A DNA stretch of 8,732 bases from Burkholderiales bacterium (lineage in GTDB: Bacteria; Pseudomonadota; Gammaproteobacteria; Burkholderiales; Usitatibacteraceae). Below are positions 1 through 6,338 of the stretch, piece by piece. Position numbers and translations under genes: made by a program. Every line of letters begins with the position of its first letter. The first letter of the stretch is position 1. The notes under the pieces were generated by a model that was given only the letters and a program-made list of their open reading frames with translations, had not been told where the DNA came from and did not search any database. Location: contig JADGRS010000114.1 of assembly GCA_017880705.1 (NCBI GenBank), positions 1 to 8,732 of the forward strand, read 5' to 3'.

Positions 1-1118
1 AAACTGAGATCGTGGAATCCGATCCGCTGGGCAAAGTCGATCTCGGCGGGGCGCTTTTTTCCGAAGCGACCGATGAGCTGCAGGAGACTTGGTACATCGC
101 TGCCCGTGCCAGGATCTATTTCCCAGACAAGAAGTTCGGCGCAGACAATCACTGGCTCGAGCAACATTTTGCCGGGTATGAAATTAATGTGGGTTCGCGC
201 ACTCGCGACGATCGTTTCTGGCTGGTCACAGCTCACAGCGACACCGAGCCGGGCCAGACCGTGCTCTTCGACAGCAAGACACACAAGATCACGCCGCAAT
301 TCAGAATCTGGGAAAAGCTTCCGCGTGAGCAGCTCGCGCAGATGAAGTCCGTCACTTACAAATCTTCTGACGGCTTGGAGATTCCGGCTTATCTCACCCT
401 GCCCAGGGGAGTCGCTGCAAAGAACCTGCCCACTCTCATCGTTCCGCATGGCGGGCCGTGGGGGCGCGACTTCTGGGGTTACAACTCGATAGCGCAGTTC
501 TTCGCCAATCGTGGCTACGCGGTTTTGATGCCGAACTTTCGCGGCTCCACGGGGTACGGGCGCAAGTTCTGGGAAGCGAGCTTCGGCGAGTGGGGCCTCA
601 AGATGCAGGACGACGTCACCGACGGCGCGCAATGGCTCGTCGCGCAGGGCATCGCCGATCCGAAGCGCATCGGCATCTACGGCGGCAGCTACGGCGGCTA
701 TGCGACGCTCGCGGGCGTCACGTTCACGCCCGATCTCTACGCCGCGGCGGTCGACTACGTGGGCGTGGCCAACCTCTTCACGTTCATGAAGACGATCCCG
801 CCCTACTGGAAGCCGCTGCTGCCGAAGTTCCAGGACATGGTGGGCCATCCCGAGAAGGACGCCGAGCGCCTGCGCGCGACATCGCCGGTGATGCACGTCG
901 ACCGCATCAGGACGCCGCTCTTCATCGCGCAGGGCGCGCGCGACCCCCGCGGCAACAAGGACGAGAGCGACCAGGTCGTCGAGGCGCTGCGCAAGCGCGG
1001 CATCGAGGTACAGTACATGGTGAAGGACAACGAGGGCCACGGCTTCCGCAACGAGGAGAACCAGTTCGACTTCTACGCGGCGATGGAGAAATTCTTCGCG
1101 GAGCATCTCCACCCCTAG
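1..1118 (+). CDS. S9 family peptidase (prolyl oligopeptidase / acylaminoacyl-peptidase type), 5' truncated
   Basis: This is the C-terminal part of a serine peptidase that cleaves short peptides. The reading frame is open to the first base, so the true start lies upstream. A GTG at position 12 exists but is unlikely to be the start, because S9 enzymes are usually 600-700 residues and only about 370 are here. The first ~100 codons look like the end of a beta-propeller domain (a VLFDSKTHKI-type blade). An alpha/beta-hydrolase domain follows from about nt 350. The catalytic triad is intact: Ser in GGSYGGY (codon 687-689), Asp in GARDPR (942-944) and His in EGHGF (1038-1040). The oxyanion-side motif HGGPWGRD lies near nt 448-471. 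GC content jumps from about 57% before nt 540 to nearly 70% after it. Membership of S9 is secure; substrate and cellular location (the N-terminus is missing) cannot be judged. Confidence 0.93.
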   Translation, partial: TEIVESDPLGKVDLGGALFSEATDELQETWYIAARARIYFPDKKFGADNHWLEQHFAGYEINVGSRTRDDRFWLVTAHSDTEPGQTVLFDSKTHKITPQFRIWEKLPREQLAQMKSVTYKSSDGLEIPAYLTLPRGVAAKNLPTLIVPHGGPWGRDFWGYNSIAQFFANRGYAVLMPNFRGSTGYGRKFWEASFGEWGLKMQDDVTDGAQWLVAQGIADPKRIGIYGGSYGGYATLAGVTFTPDLYAAAVDYVGVANLFTFMKTIPPYWKPLLPKFQDMVGHPEKDAERLRATSPVMHVDRIRTPLFIAQGARDPRGNKDESDQVVEALRKRGIEVQYMVKDNEGHGFRNEENQFDFYAAMEKFFAEHLHP

Positions 1119-1140
1119 GAAAGCGACGCGTCCCGGCAAG

Positions 1141-1197
1141 CGGGGACGGACCTCGGTTATCATCCTGCGATAGCCGAAGTTCGTCCCCGACGTTTTT
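1141..1197 (+). terminator. Long hairpin followed by a T-run, probable intrinsic terminator after the S9 peptidase gene
   Basis: Left arm 1141-1161 pairs with right arm 1169-1189. Of 21 positions, 18 are Watson-Crick pairs, two are G-U wobbles and one is a C-A mismatch. The loop is 7 nt (1162-1168). Five T residues follow at 1193-1197, three bases after the stem. This fits a Rho-independent terminator 23 nt past the S9 stop codon. The stem is longer than most terminators, so a REP-like palindrome that also serves as a terminator is possible. Overlapping alternative pairings are described under findings. Confidence 0.7.
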
Positions 1198-1227
1198 CTC
1201 GGGGCACAACCCCACGAGGAGAATCCG

Positions 1228-2490
1228 ATGCGTTTGCTCGCGGCCGCACTGGCATTGCTGACCACCACGGCGGCGCTCGCGCAGCCGCTTCCCACGGCGC
1301 CGCCGGAACAGCTCGGTTTCTCGAGCGAAGGGCTCGCGCGCATCGACCGCTTCTTCGAGGGCGAGATCGCGCGCAACCGCGTTCCCGGCGCGATCGTGGC
1401 CATCGCGCGGGACGGCAAGCTCGTCTACTTCAAGTCGTTCGGATACCTCGACAAGGCCGCGGGCACGCCGATGCCGCTCGACGCGATCTTCAACCTTGCC
1501 TCGATGACGAAGCCGATGACCGCGGTGGCGGGCCTCACGCTGAACGAGGAAGGGCGCCTGCCGCTCAAGTCGCGCCTAGACGAGTATTTCCCCGCGTTCT
1601 CCGACATGAAGGTCGGCGTGGCGGGCGCCGACGGGAAGCAGGAGAAGGCGAAGCCCATCTTCGTCCAGGATCTCTTCCGCCACACGACCGGCCTGACCTA
1701 CGGCGCGCGCGGCGACACGGCCGTGCACAAGCTCTATCCGCCCGGGTCCGCCCCCGCGGCCGCGCAATACTCGTCCGCGGAATTCGCGGCGAAGCTCGCC
1801 TCGCTGCCGCTCCTCTACCAGCCCGGCACCGTGTGGGACTACGGCTTCTCGATCGACATGCTGGGGCTCGTGATCGAGAAGATCACGGGAGTGCGCCTTG
1901 GCCAATACCTGCAGGGCGCGGTCTGGGACAAGGTCGGCATGCCCGATACGACGTTCCAGGTGCCGGCGGAGAAGCGCAAGCGCCTCGCGCGCCCCCTGCC
2001 CAGCGATCCGCTCACGGGCAAGGCGCAGAAGATCGCGATCCTCGACGAGCCGGTGAAGTTCGACTGCGCCGGCTCGTGCGCCTTCAGCACCGTGAGCGAT
2101 TACCTGCGCTTCGGCCAGATGCTCCTCGACGGCGGCACGATCGACGGGCATCGCGTGTTGAGCCCGAAGACCGTGGCGATGATGACGAGCGACCAGCTCG
2201 GTCCGGGCATCAAGAGCCAGGTCGGCGGCACCGAGCCGCAGCGCGAGGGCTACGGATTCGGCTACGGCGTCGCGGTGCGCGTGCACGAGGGCATCGCCTC
2301 GGTCCCGGGCAGCGTCGGGGACTACCTCTGGAACGGCGCCAACGGCACCGCGTGGTGGAACGATCCGAAGGAGCGGCTCGTGGTCGTTTACGGCACCGTC
2401 GCGCCCGGCGAGATCCGCAAGTACTACCGCGAGCAGATGAGCTCCCTGGTGTACGGCGCGATGACGCAGTTACGAAACCCACAGCGCTGA
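1228..2490 (+). CDS. Exported serine hydrolase, class C beta-lactamase / penicillin-binding-like family
   Basis: Predicted 420-residue periplasmic hydrolase of the Pfam Beta-lactamase (PF00144) fold, which includes esterases, D-aminopeptidases and DD-peptidases. The start is ATG 1228, with GAGGAG at 1216-1221 six bases upstream. A signal peptide is clear: MRLL, a hydrophobic stretch, then a likely cut after ALA near residue 18. The nucleophile motif SxxK is S92-M-T-K95 (ASMTKPM). The second motif centres on Y205 in WDYGFS. A family HTTG segment follows the Lys motif. NGANGT (369-374) takes the place of the KTG/HxG box, as in many esterase-like members. The only two cysteines are C280 and C284, which could form a disulfide in the periplasm. 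The M14 peptidase gene begins 10 nt after the stop. True beta-lactamase activity is unlikely without KTG; esterase or peptidase is more likely, substrate unknown. Confidence 0.92.
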   Translation: MRLLAAALALLTTTAALAQPLPTAPPEQLGFSSEGLARIDRFFEGEIARNRVPGAIVAIARDGKLVYFKSFGYLDKAAGTPMPLDAIFNLASMTKPMTAVAGLTLNEEGRLPLKSRLDEYFPAFSDMKVGVAGADGKQEKAKPIFVQDLFRHTTGLTYGARGDTAVHKLYPPGSAPAAAQYSSAEFAAKLASLPLLYQPGTVWDYGFSIDMLGLVIEKITGVRLGQYLQGAVWDKVGMPDTTFQVPAEKRKRLARPLPSDPLTGKAQKIAILDEPVKFDCAGSCAFSTVSDYLRFGQMLLDGGTIDGHRVLSPKTVAMMTSDQLGPGIKSQVGGTEPQREGYGFGYGVAVRVHEGIASVPGSVGDYLWNGANGTAWWNDPKERLVVVYGTVAPGEIRKYYREQMSSLVYGAMTQLRNPQR

Positions 2491-2500
2491 GCCCTTCGCC

Positions 2501-4207
2501 ATGTTCCGCACCAAATACCTCGACTACGCCGAGCTCACCGCGCAGCTTCAGGCGTGGGCGAAGAAGCATCCCGAGTTCGTTCGCCTGAGCTGCCTCGGCG
2601 CCACCGCCGAGGGACGCGACATTCCGCTCCTCACCATCGGGCGCAATCCCGCGGTCACGCGCCCCGCGGTGTGGGTCGACGGGAACATGCACGCGACCGA
2701 GGTGTGCGGATCGAGCGTCGCGCTGGCGATCGCCGAGGACGTGATCGACATCCACCTGGATTCCCGTCGTCACGGGAACGATACGCTGCCGCCCCACATG
2801 GCAGAGGCGATCCGGGAGTCGCTCTTCTACGTGGTGCCGCGCATCTCGCCCGACGGAGCGGAGGCGGTGCTCAAGAGCGGGCGCTACGTGCGCTCGAGCC
2901 CGATCGACGCGCGGCTGCACAAGGGCCACGCGTACTGGGAGGCCCACGACTTCGACGGCGACGGCACGATCGGCTTCATGCGCCATTCGACCGAAGACGG
3001 TGAGCTCGTCGAGCTTGCCGAGTTTCCCGGCGTGATGGTGCCGCGCTCGCCGGAGGATCCGCCGCCGTACTACAAGCTCTATCCCGAGGGGCGCATCGTC
3101 AACTTCGACGGCCGGCGCATCCCGGATCCGTATTTCCTCTCGGACAACCAGTACGACTTCAACCGCAACTTCCCCTACAGCTGGGCGCCCGATCACGAGC
3201 AGGAGGGCGCCGGGCACTATCCGGGCAGCGCGCCGGAGACTCGCGCGATCATGGACTTCGCGACCGCCCATCCGGAAATCATGGCGTGGCTGAATCTCCA
3301 CACGTTCGGCGGCGTTCTCATTCGTCCCCTGGGCGACAGACCCGACGACAAGATGGACCAGCAGGACCTCGCGATCTATCGCCAGGTCGAGGCGTGGATG
3401 ACGGAGTTCACGGGATATCCCACCGTAAGCGGCTTCCACGAATTCCTGTACCAGCCCGAGAAGCCGTTGAAAGGCGATCTCACCGACTACGCGTACCACC
3501 AGCGCGGGGCGCTCGCGTACGTGATCGAGCTCTGGGACCTGTTCACCCAGATCGGGATCCAGCGCAAGAAGCGCTTCGTCGACGTGTACTCGCACCTCGA
3601 TCGCAAGGACTTCATCGCGCTCGCGAAGTGGGACCGCGAGGTCAACAAGGGCCGCGTCTTCGGCAAATGGCGCAAGGTGAAGCACCCGCAATTGGGAGAC
3701 GTCGAAGTGGGCGGCCTCGACACGCGCGTGGGCATCTCCAATCCTCCCTACGAGAAGATCGCCGAGGTGTGCGCTTCGCAAAGCCGCGCCTTCCTGCGCG
3801 TCGCGGCGCTCGTTCCCCGCGTCGCGATCGAGATCGTGAAGCAGGAGAGGCTCGGCCCCGATCTCACGCGCATCGAGCTGCGCATCGTCAATCGCGGCTA
3901 TCTCGGCACCTACGGGCTCACGTCCGCGAAGAAGCTGCCGCTCTCGGAGCCGATGCGCCTCACGGCCGCAGGATCCGGCGTGAAAGTCGCCGCACCGGCC
4001 GAGGCGGTGATCGAGATCGGCCACCTCGACGGCTGGGGCCAGGGGCTCTACAACGGCGCCAACGTGTTCTTCCCGTGGACGCGCGGCAACGTGCACGAGA
4101 AATTCGTGACCCTCGTCGTCGAAGGCAAGGGCAAGCTCAAGGTGAAGGTCGGCAGCGTGCGCGTGGGCTATCTCGAGAAGGAGATCGCGGTTCCGTCCGC
4201 GTCATGA
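2501..4207 (+). CDS. M14 family zinc carboxypeptidase-like metallopeptidase
   Basis: Predicted 568-residue zinc metallopeptidase of the carboxypeptidase A (M14) family, which removes C-terminal residues from peptides. Zinc ligands fit the family: H64-A-T-E67 (HxxE) and H267 in NLHTFGG. The NRN motif for substrate carboxylate binding is N221-R222-N223, and the catalytic Glu is E343 in YVIELWD. An acidic DFDGDGTI loop (150-157) resembles a calcium-binding loop, but its twelfth position is Arg. Residues from about 430 onward form an extra, probably beta-rich domain beyond the usual ~300-residue catalytic unit. No signal peptide is visible, so the enzyme is probably cytoplasmic. The start is ATG 2501, 10 nt after the serine hydrolase stop; no good ribosome binding site is seen, so translation may be coupled. 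Its stop overlaps the next start. Natural substrate is unknown. Confidence 0.93.
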   Translation: MFRTKYLDYAELTAQLQAWAKKHPEFVRLSCLGATAEGRDIPLLTIGRNPAVTRPAVWVDGNMHATEVCGSSVALAIAEDVIDIHLDSRRHGNDTLPPHMAEAIRESLFYVVPRISPDGAEAVLKSGRYVRSSPIDARLHKGHAYWEAHDFDGDGTIGFMRHSTEDGELVELAEFPGVMVPRSPEDPPPYYKLYPEGRIVNFDGRRIPDPYFLSDNQYDFNRNFPYSWAPDHEQEGAGHYPGSAPETRAIMDFATAHPEIMAWLNLHTFGGVLIRPLGDRPDDKMDQQDLAIYRQVEAWMTEFTGYPTVSGFHEFLYQPEKPLKGDLTDYAYHQRGALAYVIELWDLFTQIGIQRKKRFVDVYSHLDRKDFIALAKWDREVNKGRVFGKWRKVKHPQLGDVEVGGLDTRVGISNPPYEKIAEVCASQSRAFLRVAALVPRVAIEIVKQERLGPDLTRIELRIVNRGYLGTYGLTSAKKLPLSEPMRLTAAGSGVKVAAPAEAVIEIGHLDGWGQGLYNGANVFFPWTRGNVHEKFVTLVVEGKGKLKVKVGSVRVGYLEKEIAVPSAS

Positions 4208-4950
4208 TTGCTTCGCGGGGCGCGGCCATCATGCTCGCGCTCGTTGCACCGTTGGCCCGCGCCGCGGGCGATGAATCCTCCACGGCGGCGCCGGCCGACG
4301 AGGCGGCGATCGAGCGTCCGTTCAAGCTCACGGTCGGGCGCTACGACTTCTCCGACCACACCCGCGGCGTGGATACCAACCTTCGCTACACCTCCGCGCT
4401 CGGCAACACGTGGGTCGGCTACTACCGGCAGGACGACGTTTCCGTGAGCCAATGGCGCACCGGCTGGGATCGCTCCTTCGGCTCGGCGATTCGCTTCGGG
4501 CCCTCGTTGCAGCTCGCCTCGGGCGGGTTTGTCGGCGGCAGCGCGCAGGTGGAGATGGGAGAGCCGTGGTTTGCCGCGATCGGCCTGGGCCGCACGAACC
4601 TGCGGCCCTACGTGAATCTCAACTTCGACCCCAACGATTCGTACACGCTTTCCGCGGGCCGCCGCGATCCCGACGGGCGCGTCGCGATGGTGTTGATGGT
4701 GCGCGACAACCGCGAGCATCCGGACCAGCGGCACTTCCACTTCCTCTACCGGCAGCCGCTCGCCGGCGGCGATCGCGTCACGATCGATGCGCTCTACAAA
4801 GTGGGAACGGTGGAGGACGAGACGATCCGGCGCTGGGGCCTCACGCTCACCTATGACTGGCCGCGCGTCTTCGTGCGGGTGGCGCGCGACCCGAAGACGA
4901 ACTTCACGCCCGTCGACGCCTGGCGCGTTTCGGTCGGCGCGCGATTCTGA
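4204..4950 (+). CDS. Exported probable outer-membrane beta-barrel protein, unknown function
   Basis: I do not recognise a specific family. The 248-residue product begins at ATG 4204, whose ATGA overlaps the M14 stop (4205-4207), a sign of translational coupling. Residues 1-20 form a signal peptide (Arg at 5, hydrophobic core from about 7, ALARA at the cut). The rest alternates polar and hydrophobic residues in short stretches broken by Gly/Asp/Asn turns ([35 protein letters not shown]-like strands). It ends in VGARF, a terminal Phe typical of proteins inserted by the BAM complex. Aromatic residues Tyr and Trp are frequent, as in barrel girdles. A small barrel of roughly 10-12 strands is my estimate. 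It may act as a channel or surface protein serving the hydrolases upstream in the same cluster. ATG 4231 is a weaker alternative start that would shorten the signal peptide. Confidence 0.75.
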   Translation: MIASRGAAIMLALVAPLARAAGDESSTAAPADEAAIERPFKLTVGRYDFSDHTRGVDTNLRYTSALGNTWVGYYRQDDVSVSQWRTGWDRSFGSAIRFGPSLQLASGGFVGGSAQVEMGEPWFAAIGLGRTNLRPYVNLNFDPNDSYTLSAGRRDPDGRVAMVLMVRDNREHPDQRHFHFLYRQPLAGGDRVTIDALYKVGTVEDETIRRWGLTLTYDWPRVFVRVARDPKTNFTPVDAWRVSVGARF

Positions 4951-4952
4951 GG

Positions 4953-5876
4953 CTAGGCTCCCGCGGGAGGTTTGCGGCGAAGCATCACGCCGAATCCGTA
5001 ACCGAGGACCATGCCCGCGGCGAGCGCGAGCAGGATCGTGACCCACGGATCTACAGGTTTCGACGTGTTCACCGGCTCCACGTTCGAAGGACCGAACGCC
5101 AGCGCATCGACGTCGTTGGGCAGCGGGCCGATCTCCTTCACCTCGGCGCTCTTCGCGTCGATGGTGACGAGCATCGACTTGGCGGGCGCGCTCAGGTTCG
5201 AATTCACCGCGTACAACGTTCCAGAAGAAGGCGAGAACGCCATCGAGTTCAACGAAGCGATGAAGGGCGCGCCCGTGAGCCGGGCGCCTACCGTCGCGTG
5301 TCCCGTCGCGAGATCCAGCCTGTCGAGCGTGCCCGCCGCGTTGGTCGCCGACACGTACATGTCGCCCGCGTGGTCGATGGCGATGCCTCCGCCCAGCGTT
5401 TCGCTATAGCCGGAAGGCCCCAACGGAGTGGCGGCGCCGGTGCCAAGGTCGACGGTCGCGACACGCGCCTCCTCGTTCAGCCAAACGTAGAGCGTTCCCT
5501 TCGCGTCGAAGCGGATGTCGGAGCCCGCGTGGTTGAGGTTGCCGACGAGCGTCGTGTTTCCCGTCTTGGGATCGACGCTCACCAGCGATCGCGGAATCTG
5601 CGACGAGAGCCCCGCCGTGATGCCGTAGAAGACGCCCGTCTTCGGATGGATCGCGAGGCCGGTGAGGCCGATGGGGATCACGCCGCCGATGCGAAACCTC
5701 GCGATCAGCGACGACTTGCCCGTCGCCGGATCTACGCTGTAGAGGCCACCGCCCAGGCCCTCGGTCTCGGTGCTCGAGTAATCGCGGATCGTGGCGACGT
5801 AGAGCGTCTCGGCCCATGCGCCGCAAGCGGCAAGCGCAACGCCGACGGCGAAGACCCGCAGGAAATGAAGATTCAG
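4953..5876 (-). CDS. Exported, C-terminally membrane-anchored beta-propeller protein; probable CTG start
   Basis: Predicted 307 residues. At least five repeats share the pattern xLxxVDxxTGxxxxxG (LYSVDPATGKSS, LVSVDPKTGNTT, VATVDLGTGAAT, LDRLDLATGHAT, MLVTIDAKSAEV), as in NHL/YncE-like beta-propellers. These are mostly binding scaffolds; no catalytic motif is seen. Residues 278-299 form a membrane helix followed by RRK, so the propeller should face the periplasm. Upstream of GTG 5681 the frame continues in clear homologous style, including a first propeller repeat and a signal peptide, to a stop at 5949-5951, yet holds no ATG, GTG or TTG. I therefore place the start at CTG 5876, nine bases after GGGGAG. 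GTG 5681 would remove the signal peptide and first blade. The segment LAAC at residues 15-18 is also a possible lipobox. The 3' end is 2 nt from the convergent beta-barrel gene. Confidence 0.72.
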   Translation of the reverse strand: MNLHFLRVFAVGVALAACGAWAETLYVATIRDYSSTETEGLGGGLYSVDPATGKSSLIARFRIGGVIPIGLTGLAIHPKTGVFYGITAGLSSQIPRSLVSVDPKTGNTTLVGNLNHAGSDIRFDAKGTLYVWLNEEARVATVDLGTGAATPLGPSGYSETLGGGIAIDHAGDMYVSATNAAGTLDRLDLATGHATVGARLTGAPFIASLNSMAFSPSSGTLYAVNSNLSAPAKSMLVTIDAKSAEVKEIGPLPNDVDALAFGPSNVEPVNTSKPVDPWVTILLALAAGMVLGYGFGVMLRRKPPAGA

Positions 5877-5885
5877 TTTGCAGCG

Positions 5886-5891
5886 CTCCCC
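5886..5891 (-). promoter_or_regulatory. Ribosome binding site supporting the CTG start of the propeller gene
   Basis: On the minus strand GGGGAG lies nine bases before CTG 5876. It is the only good purine-rich site near the signal peptide and is the main reason for choosing that start. Spacing is at the long end of the normal range. Confidence 0.5.
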
Positions 5892-5948
5892 GTTCGTGCC
5901 GCAGATTAGTGCACCGCCTTGCGCGAGCCTGCCGGCCCCGCAAGCCCC

Positions 5949-6317
5949 CTAGCCAGCCATCATCCTCTCCAACTCGCCGCTTTCCAAGAGCTTCGCGAGA
6001 TCGCTCCCTCCGCCGATCAGCACGCCCTTCACGAAGACCATGGGAAACGTGGGCCACCCGGTCCACATCTTGAGCGCATTCCGCCGGCGCCACTCGCTAA
6101 AGTAGCTGCCGTATTCGAGATATTTGTAAGCAATCTTTGCGTTGTCGAGGGCCTTGCGCGCGCTGCGGACGACCGGGTTCTGCCTCATCCCGACGATCAC
6201 GACGGGGCTCGCCGAGACGGCCGCCTCCACTTCGCGGACAATGTCGGCGTGGTTCGTGGCCACATGCTCCCGGACGGCGGGGTGGATGCGGCTTTCGTCG
6301 AGGACCTTGCGTGGCAT
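5949..6317 (-). CDS. Glutaredoxin-fold protein lacking the active-site cysteine
   Basis: Predicted 122 residues, cytoplasmic. The fold is recognised from PVVIVGM (38-44), the cis-proline motif TGWPTFP (86-92), and VFVKG..IGGGSD (about 95-106) followed by an SGEL-type helix, closest in layout to monothiol glutaredoxins of the Grx4 type. Where those carry CGFS or CPYC, this protein reads QNPVV (46-50), and there is no cysteine anywhere. Thiol-disulfide exchange or CGFS-type iron-sulfur cluster binding is therefore not expected; a glutathione-binding, structural or regulatory role is possible. I chose ATG 6317 because the segment HPAVREHVATNHADIVREV reads as coding (high GC at third positions, amphipathic). 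GTG 6263, three bases after GGGAG, would give 104 residues and still keep the whole fold. The amidase start is only 21 nt away on the other strand. Confidence 0.82.
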   Translation of the reverse strand: MPRKVLDESRIHPAVREHVATNHADIVREVEAAVSASPVVIVGMRQNPVVRSARKALDNAKIAYKYLEYGSYFSEWRRRNALKMWTGWPTFPMVFVKGVLIGGGSDLAKLLESGELERMMAG

Positions 6318-6338
6318 GTCTTCCAATCCGGGGCAGTG

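Noticed and set aside
1228..2490. Antibiotic-resistance beta-lactamase
   Set aside because: SxxK is present, but the KTG box is replaced by NGANGT and the second motif is not YxN, which fits esterase- or peptidase-like members better.
2948..2983. DFDGDGTI loop in the M14 peptidase as an EF-hand
   Set aside because: The twelfth loop position is Arg, not Glu or Asp, and I recall similar DxDGDG segments in related M14 proteins, so it is probably a family feature rather than a novelty.
2210..4096. Open minus-strand frame of 628 codons opposite the M14 and serine hydrolase genes
   Set aside because: It is rich in Arg, His, Glu and Val with no domain or motif, and lies opposite two genes with complete catalytic motifs. 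It is the usual antisense shadow in GC-rich DNA.
3286..4203. Plus-strand extension upstream of the beta-barrel gene in the same frame
   Set aside because: It is an Arg-rich shadow of the M14 gene; the signal peptide at ATG 4204 marks the true start.
4958..4969. Perfect 12-base palindrome CTCCCGCGGGAG just past the convergent gene ends, as a terminator
   Set aside because: It lies in the coding end of the propeller gene, has no loop space and no T-run. Chance in GC-rich DNA is likely.
4168..5046. Minus-strand open frame of 292 codons opposite the beta-barrel gene
   Set aside because: Arg/Ala/His-rich without motifs; the plus strand shows a signal peptide and barrel pattern instead.
5919..6338. 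Plus-strand N-terminal extension of the amidase (140 codons)
   Set aside because: It is antisense to the glutaredoxin-like gene, shows no domain, and the amidase family start matches ATG 6339.
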